DNA of 64,000 bases from Lentibacillus siamensis (GTDB lineage: Bacteria; Bacillota; Bacilli; Bacillales; Amphibacillaceae): the NCBI RefSeq assembly GCF_039522605.1, contig NZ_BAAADS010000018.1, positions 316,612-380,611 on the forward strand, in the 5' to 3' direction. Position 1 is the first letter of the stretch; every line of letters starts with the position of its first letter. Position numbers and translations under genes: made by a program. Shown here piece after piece: positions 34,142-43,475 of the stretch. Under the pieces are notes generated by a model that was not told where the DNA came from, did no database searches, and was given only the letters and a program-made list of their open reading frames with translations.

Positions 34142-37100
34142 ATGAAGGGTATACATGATTTTTTACAGTCAAAAGAAGATATTGAATCAATAATTGACGG
34201 GATTTCCGGCGGGTTGAATGAACAAATGGTGGCCGGATTATCTGGTTCAGCAAGAAGTTTACTGGTTTCTGTACTGAATGAATCGGTCAAAAAACCCATA
34301 TTGCTCGTAACACATCAGCTGGCACAGGCACAACAGCTATATGATGATTTGGTGGAATTGGCAGGGGAGGAAGATGTACATTTATACCCAGTCAATGAAT
34401 TGATTGCCTCCGAAATAGCAATTGCCAGTCCTGAGCTGAAAAGTCAGCGGATTGAAGCACTGACAGCATGGTCACAGAAGAAACAGGGGATTCTGATTGC
34501 TCCGGTTGCTGCATTAAAGCGGATTTTACCGCCAACATCATACTGGGGAAACTATCAATTGGACTTTACGTATGGTGAAGAAATTCAGCTGGGTGACTAT
34601 TTGGCATCATTGGTTGATATGGGCTATGAACGAACAGAAATGGTTTCTGCTCCTGGCGAATTCAGCAGGAGAGGCGGGATCATTGATATTTATCCGGTTA
34701 CGGAAACACATCCAGTGCGTATTGAGTTATTTGGTGAGGAAATCGACTCTATACGTTTTTTTGACGTGGAGTCACAACGTTCCCTGGATAAGCAGACGAA
34801 AGTTTCCGTTGGCCCTGCTGATGAACTTCTGTTAACCGAAGAAGATTTGGTTTCAGCTGCCCAGCGGATTGAAGAAGCATTGGCTGAATCGCTTAAAAAG
34901 CTGAAAGGCAATGAGGCAAAAGAGGCATTGATCGATGTAATCGAGCAGGATATCGAACGGATGAAAAATCTCGAGCATTTTCAGGAAATGTACAAATATA
35001 TCGGATTCCTTTATGAGAATCCTGCCAGTTTGCTAGACTATCTCCCTAAAAATGGATTAATTGTCATGGATGAAATGAGCAGAGTTCATGAAACAGCCTT
35101 GAATTTGGATACGGAAGAGGCGGAGTGGTACAGCAATCTGCTTGAGACGAATAAAATGGTACGGAACAGCCGGTTTTCGTTCAATTGGAATGAAGTGCAG
35201 GAAAATATGCAGCAGCAGCGGTTGTATATGTCTGTCTTTCTGAGACATATTCCAAATACACAGCCGCAAAATATTGTGAATTTGTCGGCAAGGTCGATGC
35301 AGGAGTTTCATGGACAGATGAACTTGTTTAAAAATGAACTGAACCGTTGGGAGAAAGGCGATTTTTCGGTGATTGTGCTTGCTCCAAATGAAAAGCGGGC
35401 GGAAAAAATCCATTCGATCTTTTTGGACTATGATATTGAGTCTGTTGTGATGAAGGATCCTGAATTTCCTGCCTCGATGCCCGTGATAACGGCCGGAAAC
35501 CTCAGTTCAGGAATTGAATTTCCGATGCATAAATTGGTTATTATTACGGAGAATGAACTTTTTAAAAGTAAAACAAAACGGCCGCGGAAAAAGCAAAAAC
35601 TTTCAAATGCTGAGCGAATTAAAAATTATCAGGAACTGAAAGTCGGCGATTATGTTGTGCATGCCAGTCATGGGATTGGTAAATACCTGGGCATTGAGAC
35701 ACTGGAAGTCAATGGTCTGCATAAGGATTACATGCTGATAAAATATTCCGGTGATGATAAATTATTTGTCCCCATTGATCAGATTGATCTTGTTCAAAAG
35801 TTTGTCGGATCAGAAGGGAAAGAACCTAAGCTCTATAAATTGGGCGGCAGTGAATGGATAAAAGTTAAACGGAAGGTGCAGTCATCTGTTGAGGATATTG
35901 CGGATGACCTGATAAAGCTGTATGCAGAACGGGAAGCCAGAAAAGGGTATGCTTTTTCTGAGGATACCGAAATGCAGCGGGAGTTCGAAGCAGCTTTCCC
36001 ATACCAGGAAACGGAAGATCAATTGCGCTGTATTGAAGAGATTAAACAGGATATGGAGCGCGAACGCCCAATGGATCGTCTTCTATGCGGGGATGTTGGT
36101 TACGGGAAAACAGAAGTGGCCATACGTGCGGCATTTAAAGCAGTTGCAGATGGTAAGCAAGTGGCATTCTTAGTTCCAACGACTATTTTGGCCCAGCAGC
36201 ATTATGAGACCATTCGTGAACGATTCCAGGATCATGCGGTTAATATTGGACTGTTAAGCAGGTTCCGGACGAGAAAACAGCAGAAAGAAACGCTTGAAGG
36301 ATTAAAAAAAGGTCTTGTCGATATCGTTATCGGGACACACCGGATTCTTTCCAAAGATGTGCAATATCGTGAACTTGGACTTCTGGTTGTAGATGAAGAG
36401 CAGCGGTTCGGGGTTAAGCATAAGGAGAAAATTAAGCAGCTGAAATCAAATGTTGATGTTCTTACACTGACTGCTACACCAATACCGCGTACACTGCATA
36501 TGTCAATGCTCGGTGTCCGGGATTTGTCTGTTATCGAAACACCGCCGGAAAACCGGTTTCCGATTCAAACGTATGTTATGGATTATAATCCGATTTTCAT
36601 GCGGGATGCGATTGATCGGGAAATGGCAAGAGGCGGGCAAGTATTTTTCCTGCATAACAGGGTGGAAGACATTGATAAAGCGGCCCGTGATTTGGGTATG
36701 CTTGTTGATAATGCCCGAATCGCCGTTGCACACGGACAGATGAATGAAACAGAGCTCGAAAATATTATTTTTGCTTTTCTCGAAGGCGAATTTGATGTGC
36801 TGGTAAGTACGACGATTATCGAGACTGGTGTTGATATCCCGAATGTAAATACACTGATTGTCAATAATGCGGACCGTATGGGGTTAAGTCAGCTTTATCA
36901 GCTGCGAGGACGTGTCGGCCGTTCCAATCGGGTCGCCTATGCATATTTTACCTATCAGCGTGATAAGGTGCTTACCGAAATTGCCGAGAAGCGTCTGGAA
37001 GCAATTAAGCAATTCACCGAGCTTGGCTCCGGATTTAAGATTGCAATGCGTGATTTATCGATCCGCGGCGCCGGGAATTTACTCGGGGCACAGCAGCATG

Positions 37101-37666
37101 GATTTATTGACTCGGTCGGTTTCGATATGTATTCGCAGATGCTTAAAGATGCAATCGATGCTCGTAAACACGGCAAGGAACTTGATGACATTAAACCGTT
37201 CGAGCCGGAGTTAACACTATCGCTTGATGCATATATCCCGGATGCGTATATTCAGGATGAAAAACAGAAGATCGATATGTATAAACAATTTCAGACCATT
37301 ACTTCAGATGGGGATGTGGAAGATTTACGGGATGAATTGATTGACCGATTTGGAGATTATCCAACCGAGGTGGAAAATTTATTTATCGTTTCTTCGTTAA
37401 AACGTTATGCAAAAGAACAGCGGGTGGAAAGCATTCATGAGAAAAATAAAAAGCTTGAATTGCTTGTCGATGAAAACAGAAGTCAGCAAATAGACGGCTC
37501 AAAGCTTTTTGAACTGGCCAATTCGTTTGGAAGAGGGTTTCAGCTTGGTACGGAAGGAAATAAACTGAAAGTAGTATATAAATGGACACCGGATACAAAG
37601 CTTCAGCGTTACAATATTCTGGAAGAGTTTTTGGGTCAAATGCATCAAATAAACAGGGTTGAATAG
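34142..37666 (+). CDS. mfd: Transcription-repair coupling factor
   Basis: Removes RNA polymerase stalled at lesions and recruits UvrA. The 1174 residues (B. subtilis 1177) show a UvrB-homology N-terminus, an RNAP-interaction domain (GDYVVHASHGIGKYLG), and RecG-like helicase motifs: Walker A CGDVGYGKTEVA, DEEQRFG, TATPIPRTL and the QLRGRVGRSNR motif. A C-terminal UvrA-masking domain follows. The ATG at 34142 has GGTGGGGG upstream; a GTG at 34133 lies within that sequence. Confidence 0.97.
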   Translation: MKGIHDFLQSKEDIESIIDGISGGLNEQMVAGLSGSARSLLVSVLNESVKKPILLVTHQLAQAQQLYDDLVELAGEEDVHLYPVNELIASEIAIASPELKSQRIEALTAWSQKKQGILIAPVAALKRILPPTSYWGNYQLDFTYGEEIQLGDYLASLVDMGYERTEMVSAPGEFSRRGGIIDIYPVTETHPVRIELFGEEIDSIRFFDVESQRSLDKQTKVSVGPADELLLTEEDLVSAAQRIEEALAESLKKLKGNEAKEALIDVIEQDIERMKNLEHFQEMYKYIGFLYENPASLLDYLPKNGLIVMDEMSRVHETALNLDTEEAEWYSNLLETNKMVRNSRFSFNWNEVQENMQQQRLYMSVFLRHIPNTQPQNIVNLSARSMQEFHGQMNLFKNELNRWEKGDFSVIVLAPNEKRAEKIHSIFLDYDIESVVMKDPEFPASMPVITAGNLSSGIEFPMHKLVIITENELFKSKTKRPRKKQKLSNAERIKNYQELKVGDYVVHASHGIGKYLGIETLEVNGLHKDYMLIKYSGDDKLFVPIDQIDLVQKFVGSEGKEPKLYKLGGSEWIKVKRKVQSSVEDIADDLIKLYAEREARKGYAFSEDTEMQREFEAAFPYQETEDQLRCIEEIKQDMERERPMDRLLCGDVGYGKTEVAIRAAFKAVADGKQVAFLVPTTILAQQHYETIRERFQDHAVNIGLLSRFRTRKQQKETLEGLKKGLVDIVIGTHRILSKDVQYRELGLLVVDEEQRFGVKHKEKIKQLKSNVDVLTLTATPIPRTLHMSMLGVRDLSVIETPPENRFPIQTYVMDYNPIFMRDAIDREMARGGQVFFLHNRVEDIDKAARDLGMLVDNARIAVAHGQMNETELENIIFAFLEGEFDVLVSTTIIETGVDIPNVNTLIVNNADRMGLSQLYQLRGRVGRSNRVAYAYFTYQRDKVLTEIAEKRLEAIKQFTELGSGFKIAMRDLSIRGAGNLLGAQQHGFIDSVGFDMYSQMLKDAIDARKHGKELDDIKPFEPELTLSLDAYIPDAYIQDEKQKIDMYKQFQTITSDGDVEDLRDELIDRFGDYPTEVENLFIVSSLKRYAKEQRVESIHEKNKKLELLVDENRSQQIDGSKLFELANSFGRGFQLGTEGNKLKVVYKWTPDTKLQRYNILEEFLGQMHQINRVE

Positions 37667-37683
37667 AAAAAATATGCTGTTAT

Positions 37684-37712
37684 GTATAGTTATTCCCGGA
37701 TGAATCATACTA
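37684..37712 (+). promoter_or_regulatory. Sigma-G promoter of spoVT
   Basis: GTATA, 17 bases, CATACTA matches the sigma-G consensus closely. spoVT is a sigma-G gene in B. subtilis. Confidence 0.8.
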
Positions 37713-37797
37713 AAGACCACAACTGGTGTTTTTTTCACACGCAGGAATAAAGTGCAATTCACCAGATAGTCATCAAAGAAAGTGAGGCAACTTACAA

Positions 37798-38334
37798 ATG
37801 AAGGCAACAGGAATTGTGCGTCGAATTGATGATTTAGGCAGAGTAGTCATTCCGAAAGAAATCAGACGGACCTTGCGTATACGTGAAGGTGATCCCCTGG
37901 AAATATTTGTTGACCGGGAAGGGGAAGTTATTTTAAAAAAATACTCGCCAATCAATGAGCTGGGAAGTTTTGCAAAGGAATATGCGGAGGCGTTGTTCGA
38001 CTCTCTTCAATTCCCGGTTCTGATTTGCGACAGGGATGAAATCATCGCGGTAGCCGGTGAATCAAAAAAAGACTACTTAAACAAAGGCATCGGGCAACAG
38101 CCAGAAAAAACCATGCAAGACAGGATGCCGGTCTTTGAAACTGAAAAGGCAACCGCGGAATTGATTCAGAGCAAAGAAGACGAACTTGATTCGTATTGTA
38201 TTAGTCCTATAATTGCAAATGGAGACGCGATAGGCTGTGTCATGATTTTTTCAAAAGACGGGAAAAAGCTTAGTAATGTCGAACAAAAGGCTGTGGAAAC
38301 AGCATCGGGTTTCTTGGCCAAACAAATGGAATAA
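37798..38334 (+). CDS. spoVT: Stage V sporulation regulator SpoVT
   Basis: Forespore regulator that tunes sigma-G genes. The 178 residues equal the B. subtilis length. Residues 1-52 are an AbrB-type DNA-binding domain (MKATGIVRRIDDLGRVVIPK, EIRRTLRIREGD), and 56-178 form a GAF domain (FPVLICDRDEIIAVAGESKK, CVMIFSKDG). GTGAGGC precedes the ATG. The sigma-G promoter is at 37684-37712. Confidence 0.96.
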   Translation: MKATGIVRRIDDLGRVVIPKEIRRTLRIREGDPLEIFVDREGEVILKKYSPINELGSFAKEYAEALFDSLQFPVLICDRDEIIAVAGESKKDYLNKGIGQQPEKTMQDRMPVFETEKATAELIQSKEDELDSYCISPIIANGDAIGCVMIFSKDGKKLSNVEQKAVETASGFLAKQME

Positions 38335-38351
38335 AATAAATACTTATGAGC

Positions 38352-38381
38352 AAAAGCCGGTTGATGAAAACCGGCTTTTTG
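38352..38381 (+). terminator. Terminator after spoVT
   Basis: AAAAGCCGGTT and AACCGGCTTTT pair around GATGAA, then TTGCG. The stem sequence resembles the GATAAAAAGCCGG modules of the array that follows. Confidence 0.8.
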
Positions 38382-38412
38382 CGTTGTGAAAAAAACGCAG
38401 TCAGACCGGATG

Positions 38413-38706
38413 CCGCTGATAAAAGAGCCGAACCCGCTGATAAAAAGCCGGATGCCGCTGATAAAAGAGCCGACCCCGCTGATAAAAAGCCGGATGCCGC
38501 CGATAAAAGAGCCGAACCCGCTGATAAAAAGCCGGATGCCGCTGATAAAAGAGCCGAGCCCGCTGATAAAAAGCCGGATGCCGCCGATAAAAGAGCCGAA
38601 CCCGCTGATAAAAAGCCGGATGCCGCTGATAAAAGAGCCGACCCCGCCGATAAAAAGCCGGATGCCGCTGATAAAAGAGCTGACCCCGCCGATAAAAAGC
38701 CGACCC
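38413..38706. repeat. Tandem array of 42-bp units made of two 21-bp modules (array 2)
   Basis: Seven 42-bp units occupy 294 bases. Each unit is one GATAAAAGAGCCGA-type module followed by one GATAAAAAGCCGGA-type module, with C/T and A/C/G variation at fixed positions (GCTGATAA or GCCGATAA; CCGAAC, CCGACC or CCGAGC). As 42 is a multiple of three, two frames stay open; one continues into yabM, giving a possible 128-codon extension, but no ribosome binding site supports it. Confidence 0.9.
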
Positions 38707-38729
38707 CCGCCGTATGATAAAATGAATTA

Positions 38730-38738
38730 TGCTATAAT
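38730..38738 (+). promoter_or_regulatory. Extended -10 promoter candidate for yabM
   Basis: TGCTATAAT immediately follows the array and lies 32 bases before the yabM start. No good -35 is seen, as is typical of extended -10 promoters. Confidence 0.5.
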
Positions 38739-38769
38739 GGACAAAAAGTTTACGGGAAAGGCGTTAGTC

Positions 38770-40350
38770 ATGAATGAAAGCGATACTAATAAATTAGTAA
38801 AAGGTGCATTACTGCTGACGCTTGCCGGGGTAATCAGCAAGCTGTTAAGTGCCGGTTACCGGATCCCCTTGCAAAATTTAACAGGTGATGTCGGCTTTTA
38901 TATTTATCAGCAGGTTTATCCGATTCTTGGTATAGCGCTGGTACTGTCACTGTATGGGTTTCCGTCGGCAGTTTCGCAAATGGCTGCGGGATGCCGAAGT
39001 CGTGGTAATATCTCGTTTAAACAATTTTATATCCCTGTTTTCTTGCTGCTGTTTTCCGGTTGTCTGGCCATGTTCGCACTTCTGTTTTTTAATGCGGGTT
39101 TGTTGGCAGATCTTGCAGGTGATCAAAGATTGGAACCGGTGTATAAAATTGCATCACTTACCTTTTTACTGGTTCCGTTTTCTGCATTGCTCCGCGGAAT
39201 TTTCCAGGGCAATCAGCAAATGAAACCGACAGCTCATTCGCAGATTGGGGAGCAGTTTGTCCGGGTGTTTGTGATTATTGCTGCAGCGGTATACATCTAT
39301 ATACAAGAGGGAAATATGTATGTCATCGGACAGGCTGCTGCAGTTGCGGCTATGCTGGGTTCGGTTACGGCAGTTGTCATTTTGCTGTTGTTTATAAAAA
39401 AATATAAACCCGCGCTGGGACATTTTGTTGATATTCCCTGGCGCTATTACATGAAAACCCTGTTTATTCTTGGGATTGCTGCAGCATTGAATCACATGAT
39501 TCTGATTATTATTCAGTTGGCAGATGCTTTCACACTGGTGCCAGGCCTGATCGACAGTGGACTGAATCAATTGCAGGCAATGAAACTCAAGGGTGTGTTT
39601 GACCGCGGACAGCCGCTGATACAGCTTGGCACGGTGCTGGGTTCTTCCTTTGCCCTGGCGTTGATACCGGCAATTTCCAAAGAGAACCTGGAAAAGTCAC
39701 CGGAAACGTTTTATACATACGTACAAAATGCGATTATTGTAAGTTTTTATTTGGCAATTGGTGCTACGCTGGGGCTGATTGCAGTTTTTCCGGAAACGAA
39801 TACATTACTTTTTCAAAATAATCAAGGAACGGACAGTTTGCGGATATTGGCGCTTGCCGTTATACTCAGTTCGATTGCAATCACAGCTGCATCGGTTCTG
39901 CAGGGACTCGGCTATATTAAACGGACAGCCGGATTTATTCTGACAGCTTTCCTCATCAAATGGACAGCCAACATATTTCTCGTCCCGTTATTCGGAATTA
40001 CCGGAGGGGCCATTGCCACCGTGCTTAGTTTGACGGTACTGGCATTTCTTCTTTTAGTGACCATTAAACGGATACTGCCGGGTTTGCATGTTGAAAGACG
40101 AATTAAATGGACGGCATTAATTGTTGCGTCTTTCGGGATGCTCGCTTATTTGTCAGTGATGGATTTTCTCGCCCCGTCTATGGAAACGCGCAGTGAATTA
40201 CTTTTATATGTATTATTCATCGTGATCACGGGAGCATTATTATATATCATCCTGCTTCTGAGATTTCGGGCATTTACTGAAAAAGAACTGTCCATGCTGC
40301 CATTTGCAGCTTTTTGGATCCGACTGCATAAAGAAAGGGAGATAAAATGA
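38770..40350 (+). CDS. yabM: Polysaccharide transporter/flippase family protein YabM (SpoVB-like)
   Basis: A 526-residue membrane protein of the MOP superfamily, with about 14 hydrophobic spans. The N-terminal LTLAGVISKLLSAGYRIPLQ and GFYIYQQVYPILGIAL are typical of the PST/SpoVB branch. Relatives flip lipid-linked sugars or act in spore cortex synthesis; B. subtilis YabM (532) has no firm substrate. The ATG at 38770 has GGGAAAGG upstream. The frame is open through array 2 but an extended start is not favoured. It overlaps yabN by four bases (ATGA). Confidence 0.88.
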   Translation: MNESDTNKLVKGALLLTLAGVISKLLSAGYRIPLQNLTGDVGFYIYQQVYPILGIALVLSLYGFPSAVSQMAAGCRSRGNISFKQFYIPVFLLLFSGCLAMFALLFFNAGLLADLAGDQRLEPVYKIASLTFLLVPFSALLRGIFQGNQQMKPTAHSQIGEQFVRVFVIIAAAVYIYIQEGNMYVIGQAAAVAAMLGSVTAVVILLLFIKKYKPALGHFVDIPWRYYMKTLFILGIAAALNHMILIIIQLADAFTLVPGLIDSGLNQLQAMKLKGVFDRGQPLIQLGTVLGSSFALALIPAISKENLEKSPETFYTYVQNAIIVSFYLAIGATLGLIAVFPETNTLLFQNNQGTDSLRILALAVILSSIAITAASVLQGLGYIKRTAGFILTAFLIKWTANIFLVPLFGITGGAIATVLSLTVLAFLLLVTIKRILPGLHVERRIKWTALIVASFGMLAYLSVMDFLAPSMETRSELLLYVLFIVITGALLYIILLLRFRAFTEKELSMLPFAAFWIRLHKEREIK

Positions 40351-41795
40351 GCAATAGAATAGAAATTGTCGGCTTGGGGGCTGGTGATTTGGACCAGCTG
40401 CCATTCGGAATCTATAAAAAATTAATTAATACGGATTTACCGGTATTTACCCGGACGGCTGACCATCCACTGGTAAAGGGATTGGAAAAAGAAGGTGTGG
40501 CTTGGAACGCGCTCGATTATATCTACGAGTCTGCCGATCAGTTTGAAGAGGTTTACCGTACCATTTGTGAAACACTGCTGAACAATGCCTCCGCCTCGAC
40601 TATTGTTTATGCTGTTCCCGGTCATCCGATGCTGGCAGAAAAAACGGTTAAGCTTCTGCTGGAACAACAGGAGGTACCAATAGAGATTATTGGCGGTCAA
40701 AGCTATTTGGACGATGTGTTTACCGCATTGCAAATTGACCCGATTGAGGGGTTCCAATTCGTAGACGGAACTGGGTTTGTCCGTAGTCAGCTGAATTATC
40801 AGAATCACCTTGTTTTTTGTCAGGTGTATGATCAGTTTATTGCATCTGAAGTAAAACTGTCACTGCTGGAGGATTTGCCGGTCGACTATCAGGTAACGAT
40901 TGTTGAAGCGGCTGGTACAAGCCGGGAAAAGGTCGTGAATGTGCCACTGGAGGAGCTCGACCGGTCAATGGATGTCAATAATTTAACTTCGGTTTATGTT
41001 CCCCCTGTCCCGGCAAACATGCTGCGTCATACCTTTGACAGTCTGCGGGAAGTTATTGCTGAATTGCGCGGCCCCGACGGCTGTCCATGGGATAAAAAAC
41101 AGACCCATGAAAGCCTTCGTGACTATGCAATTGAAGAAGTGCATGAATTAATTGAAGCGATTGATCTTAAGGACGATGAGGGAATCATTGAAGAGCTGGG
41201 CGATGTTCTGCTGCAAGTCATGCTCCACAGCCAAATAGGTGAGGATGACGGATACTTTGCAATTGATGACGTTATTCGTGCCATTACGGATAAAATGATC
41301 CATCGTCACCCACACGTGTTTCGGAAAACAACAGCTGACACACCAGATGAAGTGGTGAAATCATGGGATGCTTTAAAGCAGCAGGAGAAAGGCGATACCC
41401 GTAAATCGCTGCTTGATGGGATACCAGCCGGATTGCCGGCATTGGCTAAAGCAGCAAAGCTTCAGAACAAGGCAGGAAAAGCCGGGTTTGAATGGGACGA
41501 TGCAGCCGATATTTGGGAGAAGCTGCGTGAAGAGCTGGACGAGGTACATACTGCTGTTGACAACAATGATGAAGCGAATATCGCTGAAGAGCTTGGTGAT
41601 GTATTATTTGTACTGGTCAACATATCCAGGTATTATAAAGTCAATCCGGAACTTGCCCTGAATCAGGCAAACAGGAAATTCAGATCCCGTTTTACGTATA
41701 TTGAAGAGCAGCTGAATGACGAGAAAAAAGATATATACGAAACTTCTTTAAAGGAAATGGACTATTATTGGAATCAAGCAAAAAGAAAAGAGTGA
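40347..41795 (+). CDS. yabN: YabN: tetrapyrrole-methylase-like domain fused to MazG nucleotide pyrophosphohydrolase
   Basis: A 482-residue fusion. Residues 1-215 resemble an SAM-dependent tetrapyrrole methylase (IEIVGLGAGDLDQLPFGIYK, VYAVPGHPMLAEKTV). The rest holds two MazG-type domains, with GPDGCPWDKKQTHESLRDYA, EEVHELIEAID, EELGDVLLQVMLH, and a second EELDEVHTAVD/EELGDVLFVLVN. MazG hydrolyses NTPs to NMP and PPi and may clear damaged nucleotides; the methylase half has no known substrate. AAAGGGAG precedes the ATG. Confidence 0.93.
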   Translation: MSNRIEIVGLGAGDLDQLPFGIYKKLINTDLPVFTRTADHPLVKGLEKEGVAWNALDYIYESADQFEEVYRTICETLLNNASASTIVYAVPGHPMLAEKTVKLLLEQQEVPIEIIGGQSYLDDVFTALQIDPIEGFQFVDGTGFVRSQLNYQNHLVFCQVYDQFIASEVKLSLLEDLPVDYQVTIVEAAGTSREKVVNVPLEELDRSMDVNNLTSVYVPPVPANMLRHTFDSLREVIAELRGPDGCPWDKKQTHESLRDYAIEEVHELIEAIDLKDDEGIIEELGDVLLQVMLHSQIGEDDGYFAIDDVIRAITDKMIHRHPHVFRKTTADTPDEVVKSWDALKQQEKGDTRKSLLDGIPAGLPALAKAAKLQNKAGKAGFEWDDAADIWEKLREELDEVHTAVDNNDEANIAEELGDVLFVLVNISRYYKVNPELALNQANRKFRSRFTYIEEQLNDEKKDIYETSLKEMDYYWNQAKRKE

Positions 41796-41799
41796 TTAT

Positions 41800-42060
41800 T
41801 TGCGATTAGATAAATTTTTGAAAATATCAAGACTGATTAAGCGCCGCACATTGGCAAAAGAAGTGGCTGATCAGGGGCGCATTACTATCAATGGAAGCAA
41901 GGCAAAGGCTTCATCAACTGTAGAGGTGGGTGATGAGCTGGTCATTAAGTTTGGCCAAAAGGTAGTGACCCTTGAGATTAAGGCACTGAAAGAAGCGGTG
42001 AAAAAGGATGAGGCAGAAATGCTTTATCACGTTGTAAAAGAAGAGAAAGTTACCAATTAA
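41800..42060 (+). CDS. rqcP: RqcP (YabO), S4-domain ribosome quality-control factor
   Basis: Binds the 50S-peptidyl-tRNA complex with RqcH and helps add C-terminal alanine tails to stalled chains. The 86 residues equal B. subtilis RqcP, with an S4 domain MRLDKFLKISRLIKRRTLAK, EVADQGRITINGSKAKAS and VGDELVIKFG. The start is TTG at 41800, four bases after the yabN stop, with GAGTGAT just before it. Confidence 0.95.
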   Translation: MRLDKFLKISRLIKRRTLAKEVADQGRITINGSKAKASSTVEVGDELVIKFGQKVVTLEIKALKEAVKKDEAEMLYHVVKEEKVTN

Positions 42061-42116
42061 AGTTCTATACCTGTCCCTTTTTTCATAATGTAATAATGAT
42101 AAGGAGGGACAAGTAT

Positions 42117-42419
42117 ATGAATTATTATGAGAAGGAACCTGTCCAGCGTGTACAGCAGCAGGATCATGCTGTTAAAATTGATAACCGGAAAAACATGGAG
42201 ATAACCGGTGTAAAGGAAGTCGACAGCTTCGACAATGAAGAGTTTTTACTGGAAACCGTGATGGGCTATCTGATTGTACGGGGGCATAATCTGCAGCTGA
42301 AAAACCTGGATGTTGGCGATGGCAATGTTATCATTAAGGGTAAAATATACGAGCTTTCCTATGTGGATGAACACAGCCAGGAGAAAGCTAAAGGATTCTT
42401 TAGCAAGCTTTTTAAATGA
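42117..42419 (+). CDS. yabP: Sporulation protein YabP
   Basis: A 100-residue YabP/YqfC-family protein (B. subtilis 100) with MEITGVKEVDSFDNEEFLLE, MGYLIVRGHNLQLKNLDV and a C-terminal GFFSKLFK. It is needed for sporulation with YabQ; the molecular role is unknown. AAGGAGGGAC precedes the ATG at 42117. A CATAATGT at 42084 could be a sigma-E -10, but I see no good -35. Confidence 0.93.
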   Translation: MNYYEKEPVQRVQQQDHAVKIDNRKNMEITGVKEVDSFDNEEFLLETVMGYLIVRGHNLQLKNLDVGDGNVIIKGKIYELSYVDEHSQEKAKGFFSKLFK

Positions 42420-43015
42420 CGCTCCACGTTCAGTTTGTAACGATGATGGCGATGGTTTTAGGCGGCCTTTATTTGGGCATAATACAAGAAACATTCCGTC
42501 GTTTTTCCATCCATTGGAGAAAACGCAGGGTGTTGGCCTATTTTATGGAAATAAGTTTTTGGCTTACACAGACATTGCTGCTCTATTATCTGTTATTCAG
42601 GGTGAACAGCGGGGAATTGAGATTGTATGTGTTTGCTGCCATACTGCTTGGATTTTCCGTCTATCAGGTGCTTGTGGCAAATGCATATAAATGGCTGCTG
42701 GAACATATCATCCGGATTGTACTGGGATGCTTTCAGTTCATTGAAAACCTGGTCAGTGTTCTGATTATCACACCCGTTAAGGTTATCATCCAATTTGTGG
42801 TGACATGTGTTTTATTTATCCTGCAAATCCTCCTGCGGGTTTTGAGTTTTGCAGGTAAATTGATTTTCACTCCAGTTTTTTGGATATTTCGGACCCTGTT
42901 TGGCATCTTACCCAAAAATATTCAGCATAATTTATACAAATTAGCAGGATTTTATAGTACAATAAAGAATAAATGCAGAAAGTGGGTAAAAAAGATATTG
43001 TTTAAGAGGAGGTAG
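42416..43015 (+). CDS. yabQ: Spore cortex biosynthesis membrane protein YabQ
   Basis: A 199-residue integral membrane protein with about five hydrophobic spans (for example QFVTMMAMVLGGLYLGII and the long span near VSVLIITPVKVIIQFVV). The C-terminus is basic (KNKCRKWVKKILFKRR). In B. subtilis it localises to forespore membranes and is needed for cortex formation. It overlaps yabP by four bases (ATGA), implying coupling, and is followed by divIC. Confidence 0.92.
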   Translation: MTLHVQFVTMMAMVLGGLYLGIIQETFRRFSIHWRKRRVLAYFMEISFWLTQTLLLYYLLFRVNSGELRLYVFAAILLGFSVYQVLVANAYKWLLEHIIRIVLGCFQFIENLVSVLIITPVKVIIQFVVTCVLFILQILLRVLSFAGKLIFTPVFWIFRTLFGILPKNIQHNLYKLAGFYSTIKNKCRKWVKKILFKRR

Positions 43016-43021
43016 ATGCCA

Positions 43022-43402
43022 GTGTCCGCAAAGAAAAAAACATTAGCTAATCTGGATACGAACTATAAACATAAGTATGATGCCTACATAGAAAGGCAGA
43101 AAAGAAAAAAACAGCGGTTGGTTCGTCGTCTTGTGTTATTTTCCATTGTTGTAATGGTCACGTTCGGCAGCATGGCAGCATACCATTTTAAACAGCGTTC
43201 CATTCAGGCTGAGAAAACTGAACAGTATGAGCAGCTTGAGGACAAGCTTGCCACTTTGAAAAAAGAGGAAAAGAATCTTCATGAGGAAATTAAATTGTTG
43301 AATAATGAGGAGTACGTATTGGAGATTGCCAGAACGAACTATTTCTTCTCCAAAAAAGGGGAATTGATCTTTAACCTCCCTGATGAAGAACCCTCTTATT
43401 GA
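43022..43402 (+). CDS. divIC: Cell division protein DivIC
   Basis: Bitopic divisome protein that associates with DivIB and FtsL. The 126 residues (B. subtilis 125) have a basic cytoplasmic N-terminus, one membrane span (about residues 38-56, LVLFSIVVMVTFGSMAAYHF), a coiled coil (60-100) and a conserved EEYVLEIARTNYFFSKKGE motif. I chose GTG at 43022, nine bases after AGGAGG; the ATG at 43016 is only three bases from it. Confidence 0.93.
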   Translation: MSAKKKTLANLDTNYKHKYDAYIERQKRKKQRLVRRLVLFSIVVMVTFGSMAAYHFKQRSIQAEKTEQYEQLEDKLATLKKEEKNLHEEIKLLNNEEYVLEIARTNYFFSKKGELIFNLPDEEPSY

Positions 43403-43475
43403 CACGCTTTCATATGCTTAGCTATACTATATAAGAACTATATATTTTAAACTTTTAAGGAGGAGCATTTTTTTT

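Noticed and set aside
38413..38706. CRISPR array or repeat-protein gene
   Set aside because: The array is a contiguous 42-bp tandem repeat without spacers. Two frames are open only because 42 is a multiple of three, and neither has a ribosome binding site or a domain that I recognise.
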